Origin: Prosapia bicincta
Taxonomy: Eukaryota; Arthropoda; Insecta; Hemiptera; Cercopidae
Assembly: GCA_036971475.1 (NCBI GenBank)
Contig: JBAIZL010000006.1
Coordinates: 60,606,398-60,670,397 of the forward strand
Length of the DNA: 64,000 nt
Reading direction: 5' to 3'
Part shown: piece by piece, positions 1 to 11,300 of the stretch
Layout: each line of letters begins with the position of its first letter
How positions within the stretch are numbered: the stretch's first letter is position 1
Program-made: the position numbers and the translations under genes
The notes under the pieces: generated by a model
What the model saw: only the letters and a program-made list of their open reading frames with translations
Database searches by the model: none
What the model was told of the DNA's origin: nothing

Positions 1-2
1 AA

Positions 3-933
3 CTTTCTCGTGACGTGCCTACTGTTGAACCCGTTGATGAACCGGATTCAGATGACGAACAACAAGATCATGTTGAAGTTCAAGGGGAATCAGAGTATTC
101 AGGAGACGATGAAGGATTACACATTCCAACGGAATTCATTGGTACAAAATATCGACCTGTAATCTCAAACATTTTTGGGTTTAGAGGGAATTAAAAGTTA
201 CTGTCCATAGTATAGTAGTTATTCTCATCTCAACCATGCATAATAATGATGAAATTGATTCCAAAGCTGGAGATAAAAATAAACTCTACATTCAAACATT
301 TTACAATTCAACAAAAGGGGGAGTAGACGTTGTTGATTAGTATAAGGCTGTATGATAGTCAGCTGTACTACCAATCAATCGGGCATCAATCGGATGAGGA
401 ACTGTAAAGAATTTCATTGCTATAACCCTCAAGGTGCTTAGACATATTGTATGTAACTTTTTGTTTAAAATCATAAATTTGTAGGGTTGCATTTCATCAC
501 TATAATTGTAATATTATGATAAATTTACTTAAACATTCGACACATTTTGTTTGAAAATTGGTTCCTTTACATTACAGCTATCATAAACATCCAGTACATT
601 TTCTTATTCAGAAATTAGTTTTCTTTCAGAATATATTATTAAACATAAGTATTTCTAAAAAGAGTCCTTATATTATGACAATGTATCTAAAGTCTTGTAT
701 TTCTTTCAAACAATAAATTTGTTAAATCTTAAAATATGATTTAAAATTAATTAGTACATTATTGCCACAATTACAATTAATAGAACTTAAGTAAATACAT
801 TATACTTAATTACGATACTTGTATTTTTAGAATAAAATATTGTTCATTTTTTTTTTTTTATTAATAAAATGACCCGGTCGAATCTATCGTGTGCGACCCC
901 TCACGTTTTATTTTTCACACGACCTCTGCCGGG
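3..933 (+). pseudogene. piggyBac-like transposon relic, 3' portion
   Basis: An open stretch at 3-194 encodes an acidic Asp/Glu-rich peptide (EPDSDDEQQD near its start) like the N-terminal region of piggyBac transposases, then a stop. At about 298-340 the translation YNSTKGGVDVVDQ appears, which is the conserved C-terminal catalytic-domain motif of DDE_Tnp_1_7 transposases. The code then decays into stops. N-terminal and C-terminal pieces lie about 100 bp apart, so the core is deleted. At 871-933 a GC-rich subterminal inverted repeat ends in CCGGG followed by TTAA (934-937), the expected piggyBac end and target site. The left end lies outside the window. Family is known; the single-element reading is inference. 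Confidence 0.55.
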
Positions 934-937
934 TTAA
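934..937. repeat. TTAA target site at piggyBac-like right end
   Basis: GGGTTAA at 931-937 closes a GC-rich terminal inverted repeat. piggyBac elements insert at and duplicate TTAA. The partner copy is outside the window. Confidence 0.45.
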
Positions 938-1196
938 ACAACTGATACATATATAATACAACTCATTTCAATTTTACCTAATATTTAACATGAGTTTAGA
1001 AAGAGGAAAGATTTCATGAACTTTATAAGTAATGTTCAAAAAGATAGAAAGCCTTATGTTTGAAAAATTCAGATGTGCAGTATATAATGTTAAATTGAAA
1101 CTAGGAAAATAATATAAGATAAAAAATAAACTATACACTTGTAAATATTTAGCTCACCTAAAAATGGAATCAACAGATTTATATTAAATGAAATAG
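938..1196. other. AT-rich intergenic, nothing recognised
   Basis: No coding, RNA or repeat signal that I can support. Confidence 0.5.
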
Positions 1197-1204
1197 GTTA
1201 TAAT

Positions 1205-1969
1205 TAGGAATGTGCCTAAAGTTTTTGATTCCGATTCTCAAATTTGTCTTTAGATTCTCAATCCTTTAATCGATTCTCGATTCTTTCAAGTTATATAGGC
1301 CTACATGATATTCTCTAATAATAAATTTAGTTAACATCTTGGTCATATGGGAAAGACTTTTAAAGACACAAAACGTTTGAATTTGATTTATGAATAGGAA
1401 TATGGGAAAGAGTGAGAAAAATATTGGATAAAAGTAATGATTTATTTAAAATTACAAATACGAACTGAAGTTCACAATTTTAATATAACTTCAATAATAG
1501 CCAATTCAGTTTGTATAACTGAAGAAATTGGAACTACCTTTTCTTTGTGTTTTGTTTCCACGGGGGTTTGTTGAGACACGGGAAGAGAGCGAAAGAGAGG
1601 GAGATAGTGTCATGCCCTCCCGATTGAAAGTGAGACAGCAGAGCGAGAAGAGCAGCAACAAATGAACCAGAAATGCTTCCGATCGTCTTTGTTGTTGGGT
1701 CGTAAATAATAATAATAATAATATTTTCATGATCTCAAATAGACATTTGCTTTAAACATGTAATTAATTCAAAGCAACTACTATTTGAATAAGACATATT
1801 TGATAATTAATTATTTCTTTATAAATTACAACACATACATATTTTAACACTTAAAAAACAAGAATCGGAATCGGCACTTTAATCCATGTAGAATCGAGTA
1901 TCGACGATTCCTTGATACCATTAGAAACGATGATTCTTGGAATCGAGAATCGGAATCAGCCCATCCCTA
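1205..1969. mobile_element. hAT-type nonautonomous element (MITE)
   Basis: A 765-bp element begins TAGGAATGTGC and ends GCCCATCCCTA, imperfect terminal inverted repeats followed inward by GATTCCGATTCTC / GAATCGGAATC. It is bounded by a perfect 8-bp direct repeat GTTATAAT at 1197-1204 and 1970-1977, the target length of hAT transposons. No transposase is visible; the 74-codon minus-strand open frame at 1506-1730 has no recognisable features. The same family recurs inverted at 2914-3342. Confidence 0.75.
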
Positions 1970-1977
1970 GTTATAAT

Positions 1978-2913
1978 ATAAAAAAATTAAAACAAAAATT
2001 ATTAGTTACAAGTAAGTGGTTGTTGGTAACATAATATATATTACACTTACAATTACATGTAATTATTACAATTACACTTATATTACAATTACATGTAGAT
2101 ATATTATACATGTGTACATTCTACAGGTTAATATAAAAGAAATATGGAAATGTGCATGATAAGATGTGGTGTACACAAAATATATTAAGCTATAATCAAA
2201 ATATAATGAGATAAGATAAAAGGTTTTGTAATTATTAACATGTTAAAACACATTTAAAAATATTCAATTTTTACTCAGCAATTTATTTCAAGACGAGTAA
2301 GGTTCTAAATAACAAGGTTTTACAAATAAATAAAGTTTAATAAAATTGATCACTTCTTGAGTCTTTACATGTTTATGTACAACAAAAACTTTACGCTTAA
2401 GAAATTTAATTCTTAATTTATTAAAATACAATTTTTTTACAAAAAATTTTTTTGAACAAAAATGAGTTTAAATTCACAAAATTATTGTTAATCAGCCTCT
2501 GAGACTATTCTTTTTTTTTTTCAATATTGAAATGATACTAGAAATGCAATAACACAAGTAGAACATAACAGGGTATCATAGTGTATATAATTTAGCATTA
2601 CACATTTATTTTTCTTTGAACTAATCAGAGTTTGAAACAGTTTTTAGAAAATGAATAGATAGTTCTAATTTAAGTCTGTTCAGAGGTTGTAGTTCTGAAT
2701 TTTTCATAATTTTGAAAAGTGCACCGCAGTTAACATTCGAATTTATTTACTTCCTGTTATTAAATAAACCCTGCAGTTTATATATTTAAACTTAATAAAT
2801 CTAAATTAGTTTCATATAACTATTAAGTTTCAAGGTTTTATAAGACAATTAATCTATAAACTCAAAATCCTAGTCCCTTAATTTTATAATTGGTTATAGA
2901 CAAAAATATATTA
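1978..2913. other. AT-rich DNA with short TTACAATTACA repeats
   Basis: About 2036-2110 repeats TTACAATTACATGTA-like units; the rest is featureless AT-rich sequence. Confidence 0.5.
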
Positions 2914-3342
2914 AGGATGGGCTGATTCCGATTCTTGATTCCAGTAATCGTCGATTCTCCATTGATTCAAGTGTCAATTCCAATTCTTGTGTTTTAACTG
3001 TTAAATTACATGGCGGTATAATTTATTGGAAAAATAATTTACTATTAACAATGCTTTATTTATGTATTAGTTGCTTTGAATAAATCAAACGAATAAAGCA
3101 AAAGCCGATTTGAGGTAACAAAAATATTATTTATGACAACAACAAAGAAGATCGGAAGCACCTCTGTTTCCTTTGTTACTGCTTACTTCCTATTCATAAA
3201 CCAAGGTTGAACCCTTTGTGTAAACTACTACATTAAAACAGAACTTTTAGAAGTCTTCACTATATGACCAAGATGTCAACTAAATTCATCATTAGAGAAT
3301 ATCGTGTAGTCCTATATAACTTGAAAGAATCGTGAATCGGAA
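2914..3342. mobile_element. Truncated copy of the 1205-1969 hAT MITE, inverted
   Basis: Starts GGATGGGCTGATTCCGATTC, the reverse complement of the right end of the 1205-1969 element, and near its end carries CTATATAACTTGAAAGAATC, matching the left part of that element in reverse complement. It is shorter and lacks the second terminus, so it is internally and terminally deleted. Confidence 0.6.
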
Positions 3343-3837
3343 TAATAACTGTTAACTCACAAGTAACCATTTATTTTCTCTAGTCATTTCAGTGACAAGT
3401 TGCCATCATCATCAGTGACTATAATATATCATTACAGTGGGTTTAAAATATATATTTATACTCACTGATAATGGATTGAAGTTAGACTTAAAGAAATGAT
3501 TAAAAAAGTAATTAGGAAATAAGTTTATGTCTACAATGTTGAAATTTAAATAGGAGCTTTTAAATTGGTGTCTAAGAGCAGAAGCTCTTAGTGTATAACA
3601 AACAATCGTCTTGATTACTAGTATACAACTTGTTTACTAGATGTATAACAAACAACGTTTTATATTTTTCCATATTCAACCACTAGTTTGTTTTTATATA
3701 CCATTGGAATTAGAATAATACTTTTACTTATTAGTATTTCTTGCACATTATAAATCAAGATTATTTTAGTGATATAATTACAGAAGTGCCTAAAGGCTAT
3801 TAATCGTAGAATAATATTTATTTATTAAACCATTTGG

Positions 3838-4160
3838 CAAAAAACTACTTGATGTTTCTCAGCAGACCCAGTTCATACTGGGTCAGTACATTGTTCAATA
3901 CTGTGAGTTATGCACAACATTGTTGCTCAGATGTGTTGGGTTATTGTGAATCTGTGGTATTTTGATATTCCATGATGTTCATAGAATGGTTAAATCTGTG
4001 TTGGAATATGTATTTGAATTGTTTCGTTTTTTGCATAGTGACATAGTAATAAATATTATTCAGAAACCTCAAGATGTACAACTCCAAAACTACAAATTGG
4101 ATTTTTGGAGTTTGTTTTTAAAAGAGAAAAATTTATCAGTAAAGAAAATGTATTTTGGAT
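3838..4160. repeat. PLE-B type terminal repeat copy
   Basis: The stretch shares CAGCAGAC, GGTCAGT and the following bases through TTGTTGCTCAG and CTGTGGTAT with the Penelope-like fragment at 15240-15960. Here it contains a perfect hairpin, ACCCAGT / ACTGGGT around TCAT, near 3866-3884. Related shorter pieces occur at about 4660-4800 and 22870-23010. The 66-codon open frame inside it is not a convincing gene. Confidence 0.5.
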
Positions 4161-4417
4161 GAATCATATGTTTCATTGTATATACGAGTAGCAAATGAAA
4201 TATCTTATTCTGCATTTTTTTTTGTAAATAATGTTTTTTTCAGTTTAATTTAATTTTACCTCAACCAGTAAAATAGCTTTTTGGTTATAGAAAGAGAAAA
4301 AGAGGGCCAGGGAGAGAGAATTATATTAAGCTCATGCCAAGATTTGTAAAGATTTATTATTATTGAATAGAGGTCAATATTATTCAATTATTTGTTATAC
4401 ACACACAAACCACATAC

Positions 4418-4442
4418 ACAAATATATGTATATATATATATA

Positions 4443-4492
<50 letters not shown>
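4418..4492. repeat. (TA)n microsatellite
   Basis: Nearly pure TA dinucleotides with one CTG interruption, preceded by a short CA-rich stretch. Confidence 0.9.
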
Positions 4493-4494
<2 letters not shown>

Positions 4495-5028
4495 CATTTT
4501 TAATATAAGAAAAAATTAATAATGACTCTCAGAAAATGCTTATGTTTAAACCTAATTTTGAAAACTTAGATCTTTAGGTTTCATATGGAGGCATGCAATA
4601 GTATCTAAAAGTACCTTCAATTAATATTTATTTATAAATTTACTTGAAAACAAAACCACTACTTAGCAGACGAACTGCGTAGTTGGTCAGCGCATAGTTC
4701 AATCATGACTTAAGTGTGAAACACATCTACTTAGAAAGGTAGTGTTTTTTCTGTAATTGGAGGTGAAAAATGTATTAAAAAATATCAAGATGTAGATCCC
4801 CAAAATTGCAAGCTTAAATATAAATATCTTATAGGCTATTCTTTTTTAAAGTAAATTTTAATAATTTTATTTTTATAAGCAAACATTTGGTAGGAATAGA
4901 TATTTAATGATCCTATGAATTAAAATTGTTATTTGTTATATAAATTAGATTATGTTATTTCTATTTTTCTTTTTCAATAAGATTTACTTCTATGAAATAT
5001 TTTCTTGCCTACAAATAACTAAATTTTA

Positions 5029-5104
5029 ATCACTAAACACTTTTAAATGTTTTAAAACTTGCCTGTAGTAGCACTTGAAACATTTAAAAGTGTTTAGTGA
5101 TTAC
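5029..5104. repeat. Short inverted repeat, PLE-C terminus
   Basis: AATCACTAAACACTTTTAAA and its inverted complement flank a segment with GTAGTAGCACTTG; the outer flank has CACGTGAAGATGGA. The same words recur at 24470-24560 and 43895-44370, beside recognisable Penelope-like coding sequence in the last case. Confidence 0.5.
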
Positions 5105-5283
5105 TAGTAGTTCACGTGAAGATGGAATCAATAAATTTTAATGATAAATATAAAATATCACTAATGGCAAAAGAAAAAAATAAATAAAAATAAAGTAAAT
5201 GAAAAATAACATTTTGATAATATAATTTACACAGGCTCAGAAACAATTTTACAAAATAAAGATATATATTATTTAGTTTCTAA

Positions 5284-5364
5284 TTATTCTACAGCTTCTG
5301 GTGCAGGCAACATATTTCGGAATGTTTGTATGGCACCTATGCACATCGGAAGTATTGTATATGA
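5284..5364 (-). CDS. Exon 7 (terminal) of the host gene, residues 344-369
   Basis: Preceded on the minus strand by the acceptor TATTTTTGTTTCAG. Encodes SYTILPMCIGAIQTF and ends LPAPEAVE, TAA at 5286-5284. The hydrophobic start continues the hydrophobic end of exon 6 (LAYYGSFF), supporting the join. Downstream on the minus strand is AT-rich 3' sequence. Confidence 0.7.
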   Translation of the reverse strand, partial: SYTILPMCIGAIQTFRNMLPAPEAVE

Positions 5365-8300
5365 CTGAAACAAAAATAAGATTTTAAAATATAAGCAAGT
5401 TATTATTGGTTTTCCTAGTCTGTAAACAAGATACATTAGGAAGCATTAAGTATGTTTCACAAGAAATTTCATTGTCATAACTAAACAAAAAATGTCCATA
5501 TCTTATATTTCTATTTTCTTTGTTTTTTAGCTCTGGAATCATCTCATAAAATAATGTCATTTCCTGGTGGTACACCCAGTTATGTTGTGTGTAAAAACAA
5601 AACTAAATATATAAATAAACCAATTGTGACTTATATTCACCTTATAAATTGAGAAACTTTAAATTTAGAAATTTGATTCTTATGATAATTTGAGAAATTA
5701 TTATTAAATAAAAGCAGTTCATGAAGACAATAACTTACCCATTATTGAAACGTTGCCTGTATAAAACAATAGTTGTACCTGACTCGCAAGTAAACTGCTT
5801 TTATTTAACCATAATTTCTGCGAGTGTAAAGATGACTAATTAACACATTATTTTTCTTAGGAAATATTTGGAGATGATTTTGACTTTTAATTAATTGAAA
5901 AGTTGAGTAGCAAATACAGTTTTTTTAAAAACGTATAGAATAGTTTTTGTTTTATCAGCACCTAAGGATTTTCATGTCAAAACAATTGTGATGTGGATTT
6001 TCTGAATATTTCCTTGCTAATATTTATTTAAACTGATTTCAGTTTATATATACGTTTTCTACAAAAATATTTGATTTTCTGCTCATTTTAATATTATTTT
6101 TCTTCTTGAATTTTGTAGTCCATTACGTTCGGGCGAATCTTATTAATCACTTAAACAATAGTTTATGACTATCCGAACTTTATATTTAGTAAATTTGTTA
6201 AAACTTATTGAGACAGAACGTTTTTGATCACTATGTTCCAATCTTCATCAGTGTCTTCTGCTTAGAGGTGTTTGGTCAAGCGGTGACGGGTTTTAAAGGT
6301 ATGTTTACGATAGTATCAAAGAGTATGTATGATTTTTATTGTGTTTGTTCGTTTAATAGGTTTGTATTTTGTGTTTTTGTATGTCTGTAAATTTCATATT
6401 GTTCTAGTGTGTTGAGATGTGGTCCTTTTTTGCTGATGTGTAGAATCTCTAAATTATGATAAATGTCTGTGTATTTGTGTCCTGTTTCTTTTAAGTGATT
6501 GTAAAATGTTGAGGTGGAATTTAGAAATTCTACACACCAACAAAAAAGGACCACATTTCAACACACTAGAACAATATGAAATTTACAGACACACAAAAAC
6601 ACAAAATACAAACATATTAAACGAACAAACACAATACAAATCACACATACTCTTTGATACTATCGAAAACCTACCTTTAAAACCGTCTCCGCTTGACCTA
6701 ACACCTCCAAGCAGAAGACACTGATGAAGATCGGCACATAGCGATCGTAAACTTTCTGGCTCAGTAAGTTTTAACAAATTTACTAAATATAAAGTTCGGA
6801 TAGTCATAAACTATTGTTTAAGTGATTAATATTATTTTTCTTGTTATTATTTTACAAGCTATCAGTCAACATTATTAGAACCTTCTTATAACAATGAATG
6901 CCAATATATTAATTATTATAATTTTATTTTTGAAGTAAGTGAATTAACTCAAAATTATAATCTTTGATACAATACGGTATATATAAAAATATCCTAATAA
7001 ACTCATAGCTAAGTTTAATCTTTCTTTACTTTTTGTTTAAATTTAGTGTCTACTACTTAAAATATAAATAGAGTTATAAAATTTAGTTTAAAATGTCAAA
7101 TTAAAAAAATTGCTATATAAATAATTATAATAATTAAAATATTAGTGTATATTATTTATAGTTTGAACAATAATAATTAAAAATGGGATTAAAAATATAC
7201 TGTAAATAGTGTACTTTCCTCCATTTTAAGACAGAATTATGGTGGTCATTATAAACAAGACAAATAAACCAATAAAAAAATATAAATATTTCTATGTAGA
7301 TAAATGAAGTTATACTATAGGAATAAAATAAAACAGCAGTTTCCAATCTGTGTGACGTATAGCCCCTAGGGCACTCATGCTCTTCCAAGGGTTCCCTACG
7401 ACTGCGTTAAAAGTCATAAATTAATTTAAACCAAGTAATAAAAAAGGAAACAAAAACTTAAAAACAACTATCAATCAAATTCTGAATTGAAATTTAGCCA
7501 AATAGTACCAATAACCTTTGTTTAAAACATGACAGAAATTGAAGCAAAGACCTTAAAAAAGAACAATAAGAACTGATGAGCAGTTCTTTGTCATTTGAAT
7601 GGATTAGTTCTGCAATTCATGCTAAGCTGCAGTGTCATTTCAAAGCAAACTGTCTTTAGTTAAAAGATAAAGAGTAGGAATTTTCAGGAGAAAGTGCAAC
7701 ATCAAATTTTGGTTTTGAAAGAAACTATACGAGTAAAAATAAAAAGTAGTTTTACATAAAAAAGAAGTTCTTATGTAAGTTATTACGTAGTTACCATGAT
7801 GAAAGACATACCATTGCAGTGACTCTTATTAAACCTTGAGAAATCTATATTGTGAAGTGCTTGCTTGTTGAACAGGGTGCCCAGGTAATCTCCAACATGT
7901 CTTTGTTAACCCTTTGCACTCAGATTTTGTTAACATGCTTTGCTTCCCCACTTGTATTTAAATTGAGACAAATTCCTCACCTGCAAGTTGCATTATTGTT
8001 TATGGGAAACTTTGTTTTCTCTTACATGATTTTAGTAAACTAAGCTATTTTTATTTACTAATACAGTATGTATATGGTTTTATTATATTATTTGTAGTTT
8101 TGTAGAGTATGATATCTTTCAAAACAGTTTCCCGGATGAAGTACTCGTTTTCTGCTGCATGTTTTGCAGTAAAAAAACTGTTTCCCTTCTGCCTCCTTTT
8201 TTCTTCCTGTTACTACAAACTGCACAATCCTTAGAGTTACTTTTATCATTGGAATAAATTAAATGTAATTTCCCATTCAGTCTTTTTTTCTTGTCAGTAG

Positions 8301-11300
8301 TTGATGGCAGACTTCGTTTACTACACTGGTTATTCCTGATATCACCGAGTTCCTTCACCAAGTTTTGAAGAAACCATTTTTGTTTAACAGGATTTTCTTT
8401 CCTTTCCTTTTTTTTAGATAATAAAACTGTTTACTACAGCTACATATAATAGCCAGAAAAACATTTCCCCCCACCATTTATTTGTTCTCTTGTAAAACTG
8501 TACGGTTCATTGTAGTGATCAGTTAAATCTACACCACCCATAAACTGGTTATATTTACAAATAACTGTTGGTTTAGTTATTTTGTTTATGAAACTGAACT
8601 ACATTCTAATAAATCAGAACCAAGTAAAAGATCAGGAATTTCAGAATCACTAATTGTATGTGAAACCATGGCAAACTACGAGTAAACAAATAACCTGCAA
8701 ACTGTAACCTACTAGCAGCTTACAACATAGCGGCAAACTAGATTTTGTGGTGACTCACATATTTGTAAACATTTTCAACTTAGTTCAAATTATTGTCAAT
8801 AAAGTGTAGCACCAACTGGTAAAAGATTGAATATCGGAGGCTTTGCTGCAGACAAGTTATAAGCAATTGAAAATTGTGGCGGGTGACCCCCGACATACGA
8901 GTAAACTGCAATATACACTAAGCGGGGCTTCCCTGACAGTCAGGGGTTAAATAAAAAGGGTTAAATAATATCATTGCTAGGATCAGTAATATGGATGAAG
9001 ATATCAGTTACAATGATATGGTGGATATTAGTTACATCAGGTGTACAAATTGTACTACAAATAGAGATGAATGATATTTCTCTGGGCTGGTGGTTGTTAT
9101 GTTTATTTAGAAATAGGAAGTAAGAATCAAGAGAATTTTTGCAGACTGATAACAACATCAACCAGTAACACACCCCATTACAATCAAGTCCCCCATTTTG
9201 TTGATGTCCTTGGGCCCCCCTTAAAGAAATTCTAACATCAACAAGAGCTGAAATATTTAATTGTTTTGATGAAATTAAATACCATTGGTAAACTGTCCAC
9301 TTATATGCACCGATGGGGTATAAGGAATGATCCTTTAAAATACTGGTGCCAATGGCAAAACTAAAAATATGGCAAATGAACTGTAGTAGCAGCTATTGCA
9401 TTCTTCAAGCACTTGCTGTGCCTGAAAAAAATTAACTTTTTAAATTTATAGTAGTGTTGAATAATACAATAACAATAATAAATTATATAAAATCAGAAAT
9501 TTCTAAAACAGGCTCTTCAAGTTGTGATAAGATACAGGAAGTAACCACCACTTCCTCCTACTACTACAATAGTCAGCTGGTTATCCAGAAGGAAGACATG
9601 TCTAATAGAACTGGGATCAAGTTGGGTTGTCCATATTTGGAAAAATTAATTATATAAATGGAAGGCCATTATTTTAGTTTTTTTTAAATGAAAAAGTGTC
9701 TTAGGACAAAAATTATATACTGGTTGGAGAGCGTGGGTATGAAGATATCAGTTTTTTCTCTTTTACAGCTTCTGGAATGAAAATATTTAACTTAAAAAAA
9801 ATACATTTAGAGATATCTTAAAGAATAGAAACACCTTTTGAACAATTTTTTTCTAAAACTCAAGAAAAAATGCTTGCTGACTGAATGTGAATACAATTCA
9901 GTCACAGAAAAAAATCACTTGCATTTCACTGGATTTGACATCTTACAGTGAACTAAATATTTCATTTCAAAAAGCAAAGTCTGTCAGAATTGTGGCTATA
10001 TTTTTGAGATGACTTCATCTTGCAAAAAAATAAAAAACCACAACTATTGCTTACCTAACTATGTAAACAGATATTCTGCACCTATAGAGCTATCAAATTA
10101 AAATACAGAAGCTTTTTAAGAACAAAATCTGTAATTATTATGAATAGAATCTAATATTAGAGAAGTGTGGAAAAAGTGCAAACATTTGTGACTCATTAAA
10201 AAAAAAAATTGGTTCAGCTTTGATTTATTACGTGGAATAACTTTTTGTGTAGCAAAGTTCTTACCATCTTTTGCATTAGTGGCTATTCAGAATGAATATG
10301 GTAAAATTAAATGAATTGTCATTTAGAATAGTGAGTTCTAAATCTGTATGTTTATTTTTCTATCTCAGCCCCCCCCCCTAAAACTTTGTACACCTCGACA
10401 CCATTAACTTGCAAGTCATGAGTTAGGCCTATAAAGGGCACCATTATAGAAATTGTTTATAAAAATTGTTGCATGGATGAACAAGATTGAGAACCACTGA
10501 TCAAATGAAATATAATTATTTTAAGAGTATTAAAAACTAATTCATATAATATACCTACCATTTTTTTGTTTCATATTTCATGGACAAATTCGAATAACTT
10601 TCACTGCCTATTTTATGAACTGTAAATTCCGATGAGGAAGCCTTCTTAATTTCATACTTTCAATTAATTTGGCCCAATTTTTCTGACAAACTATGTGCTT
10701 TTTTTTAACATCCTTTGTTGCTTTCCGTTTATTCTATAAAAAGCAATGTTACTGTTATACAATGAATAAGAATTGTGTAGATTATGGTTAATTTTCAGGT
10801 TGTATAGTGTGACCTTCATTATAGGGATTAGTACTATCTGCTAGCATTAAAATTGAAAAAAATAATATATTCAGTATTAAGAGAAACATTTTGACATTAA
10901 ATTTTTAATTACCTTTGGCTATAAATTACTAAACAATATTTTTCAAGAACATGTAATTTTGAAATAATCTACAAATATCTTTTTCACTTCCATCTATGAA
11001 ATTTGCTGAAACACTCAGTAGTTTGACATTTTTTATATTAGCAAGTTATAGTTAATTTTTGTGTAAGAAAGTGGTTTTTTTTAGGCATTTGTTTTGTATA
11101 GATCCATACAAAGTAATATCTATTTCTTGTGACAATGTTTTTAATAATTTAAATTGTTTAGGCTTATCCTGGTAGAAATACCCAAAGGATTTTTTTCTGT
11201 CAGGTCAATCATTCTTACACTGTCATCAACTGAACCATGTAAATGAAATTTATTATCTTCCAAAAATAAATTTTCAAAATAACATAATTGCTTTGTTTTA

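Larger units (their letters stand above)
6105..6835. mobile_element. Two Penelope-like (PLE-A) ends joined as an inverted pair
   Basis: The left half (minus) and right half (plus) both encode the end of a PLE GIY-YIG protein: LEILHISKKGPHLNTLEQYE at about 6400-6480 (minus) and LEILHTNKKGPHFNTLEQYE at about 6515-6575 (plus). Both continue to the same 3' tail, and both outer flanks carry TTAATCACTTAAACAATAGT or its complement. Only the last part of the coding region remains. Inverted and tandem arrangements are known for PLEs. The junction is near 6515. Confidence 0.7.

Noticed and set aside
8119..8361. 80-codon minus-strand frame as an intact small gene
   Set aside because: Its motifs are the tail of a piggyBac transposase and the frame is broken.
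7334..10500. A 3.1-kb hAT element bounded by CAGCAGTTTCCAATC and GAGAACCACTG
   Set aside because: The ends look hAT-like, but the flanking octamers do not match and no hAT coding sequence lies between.
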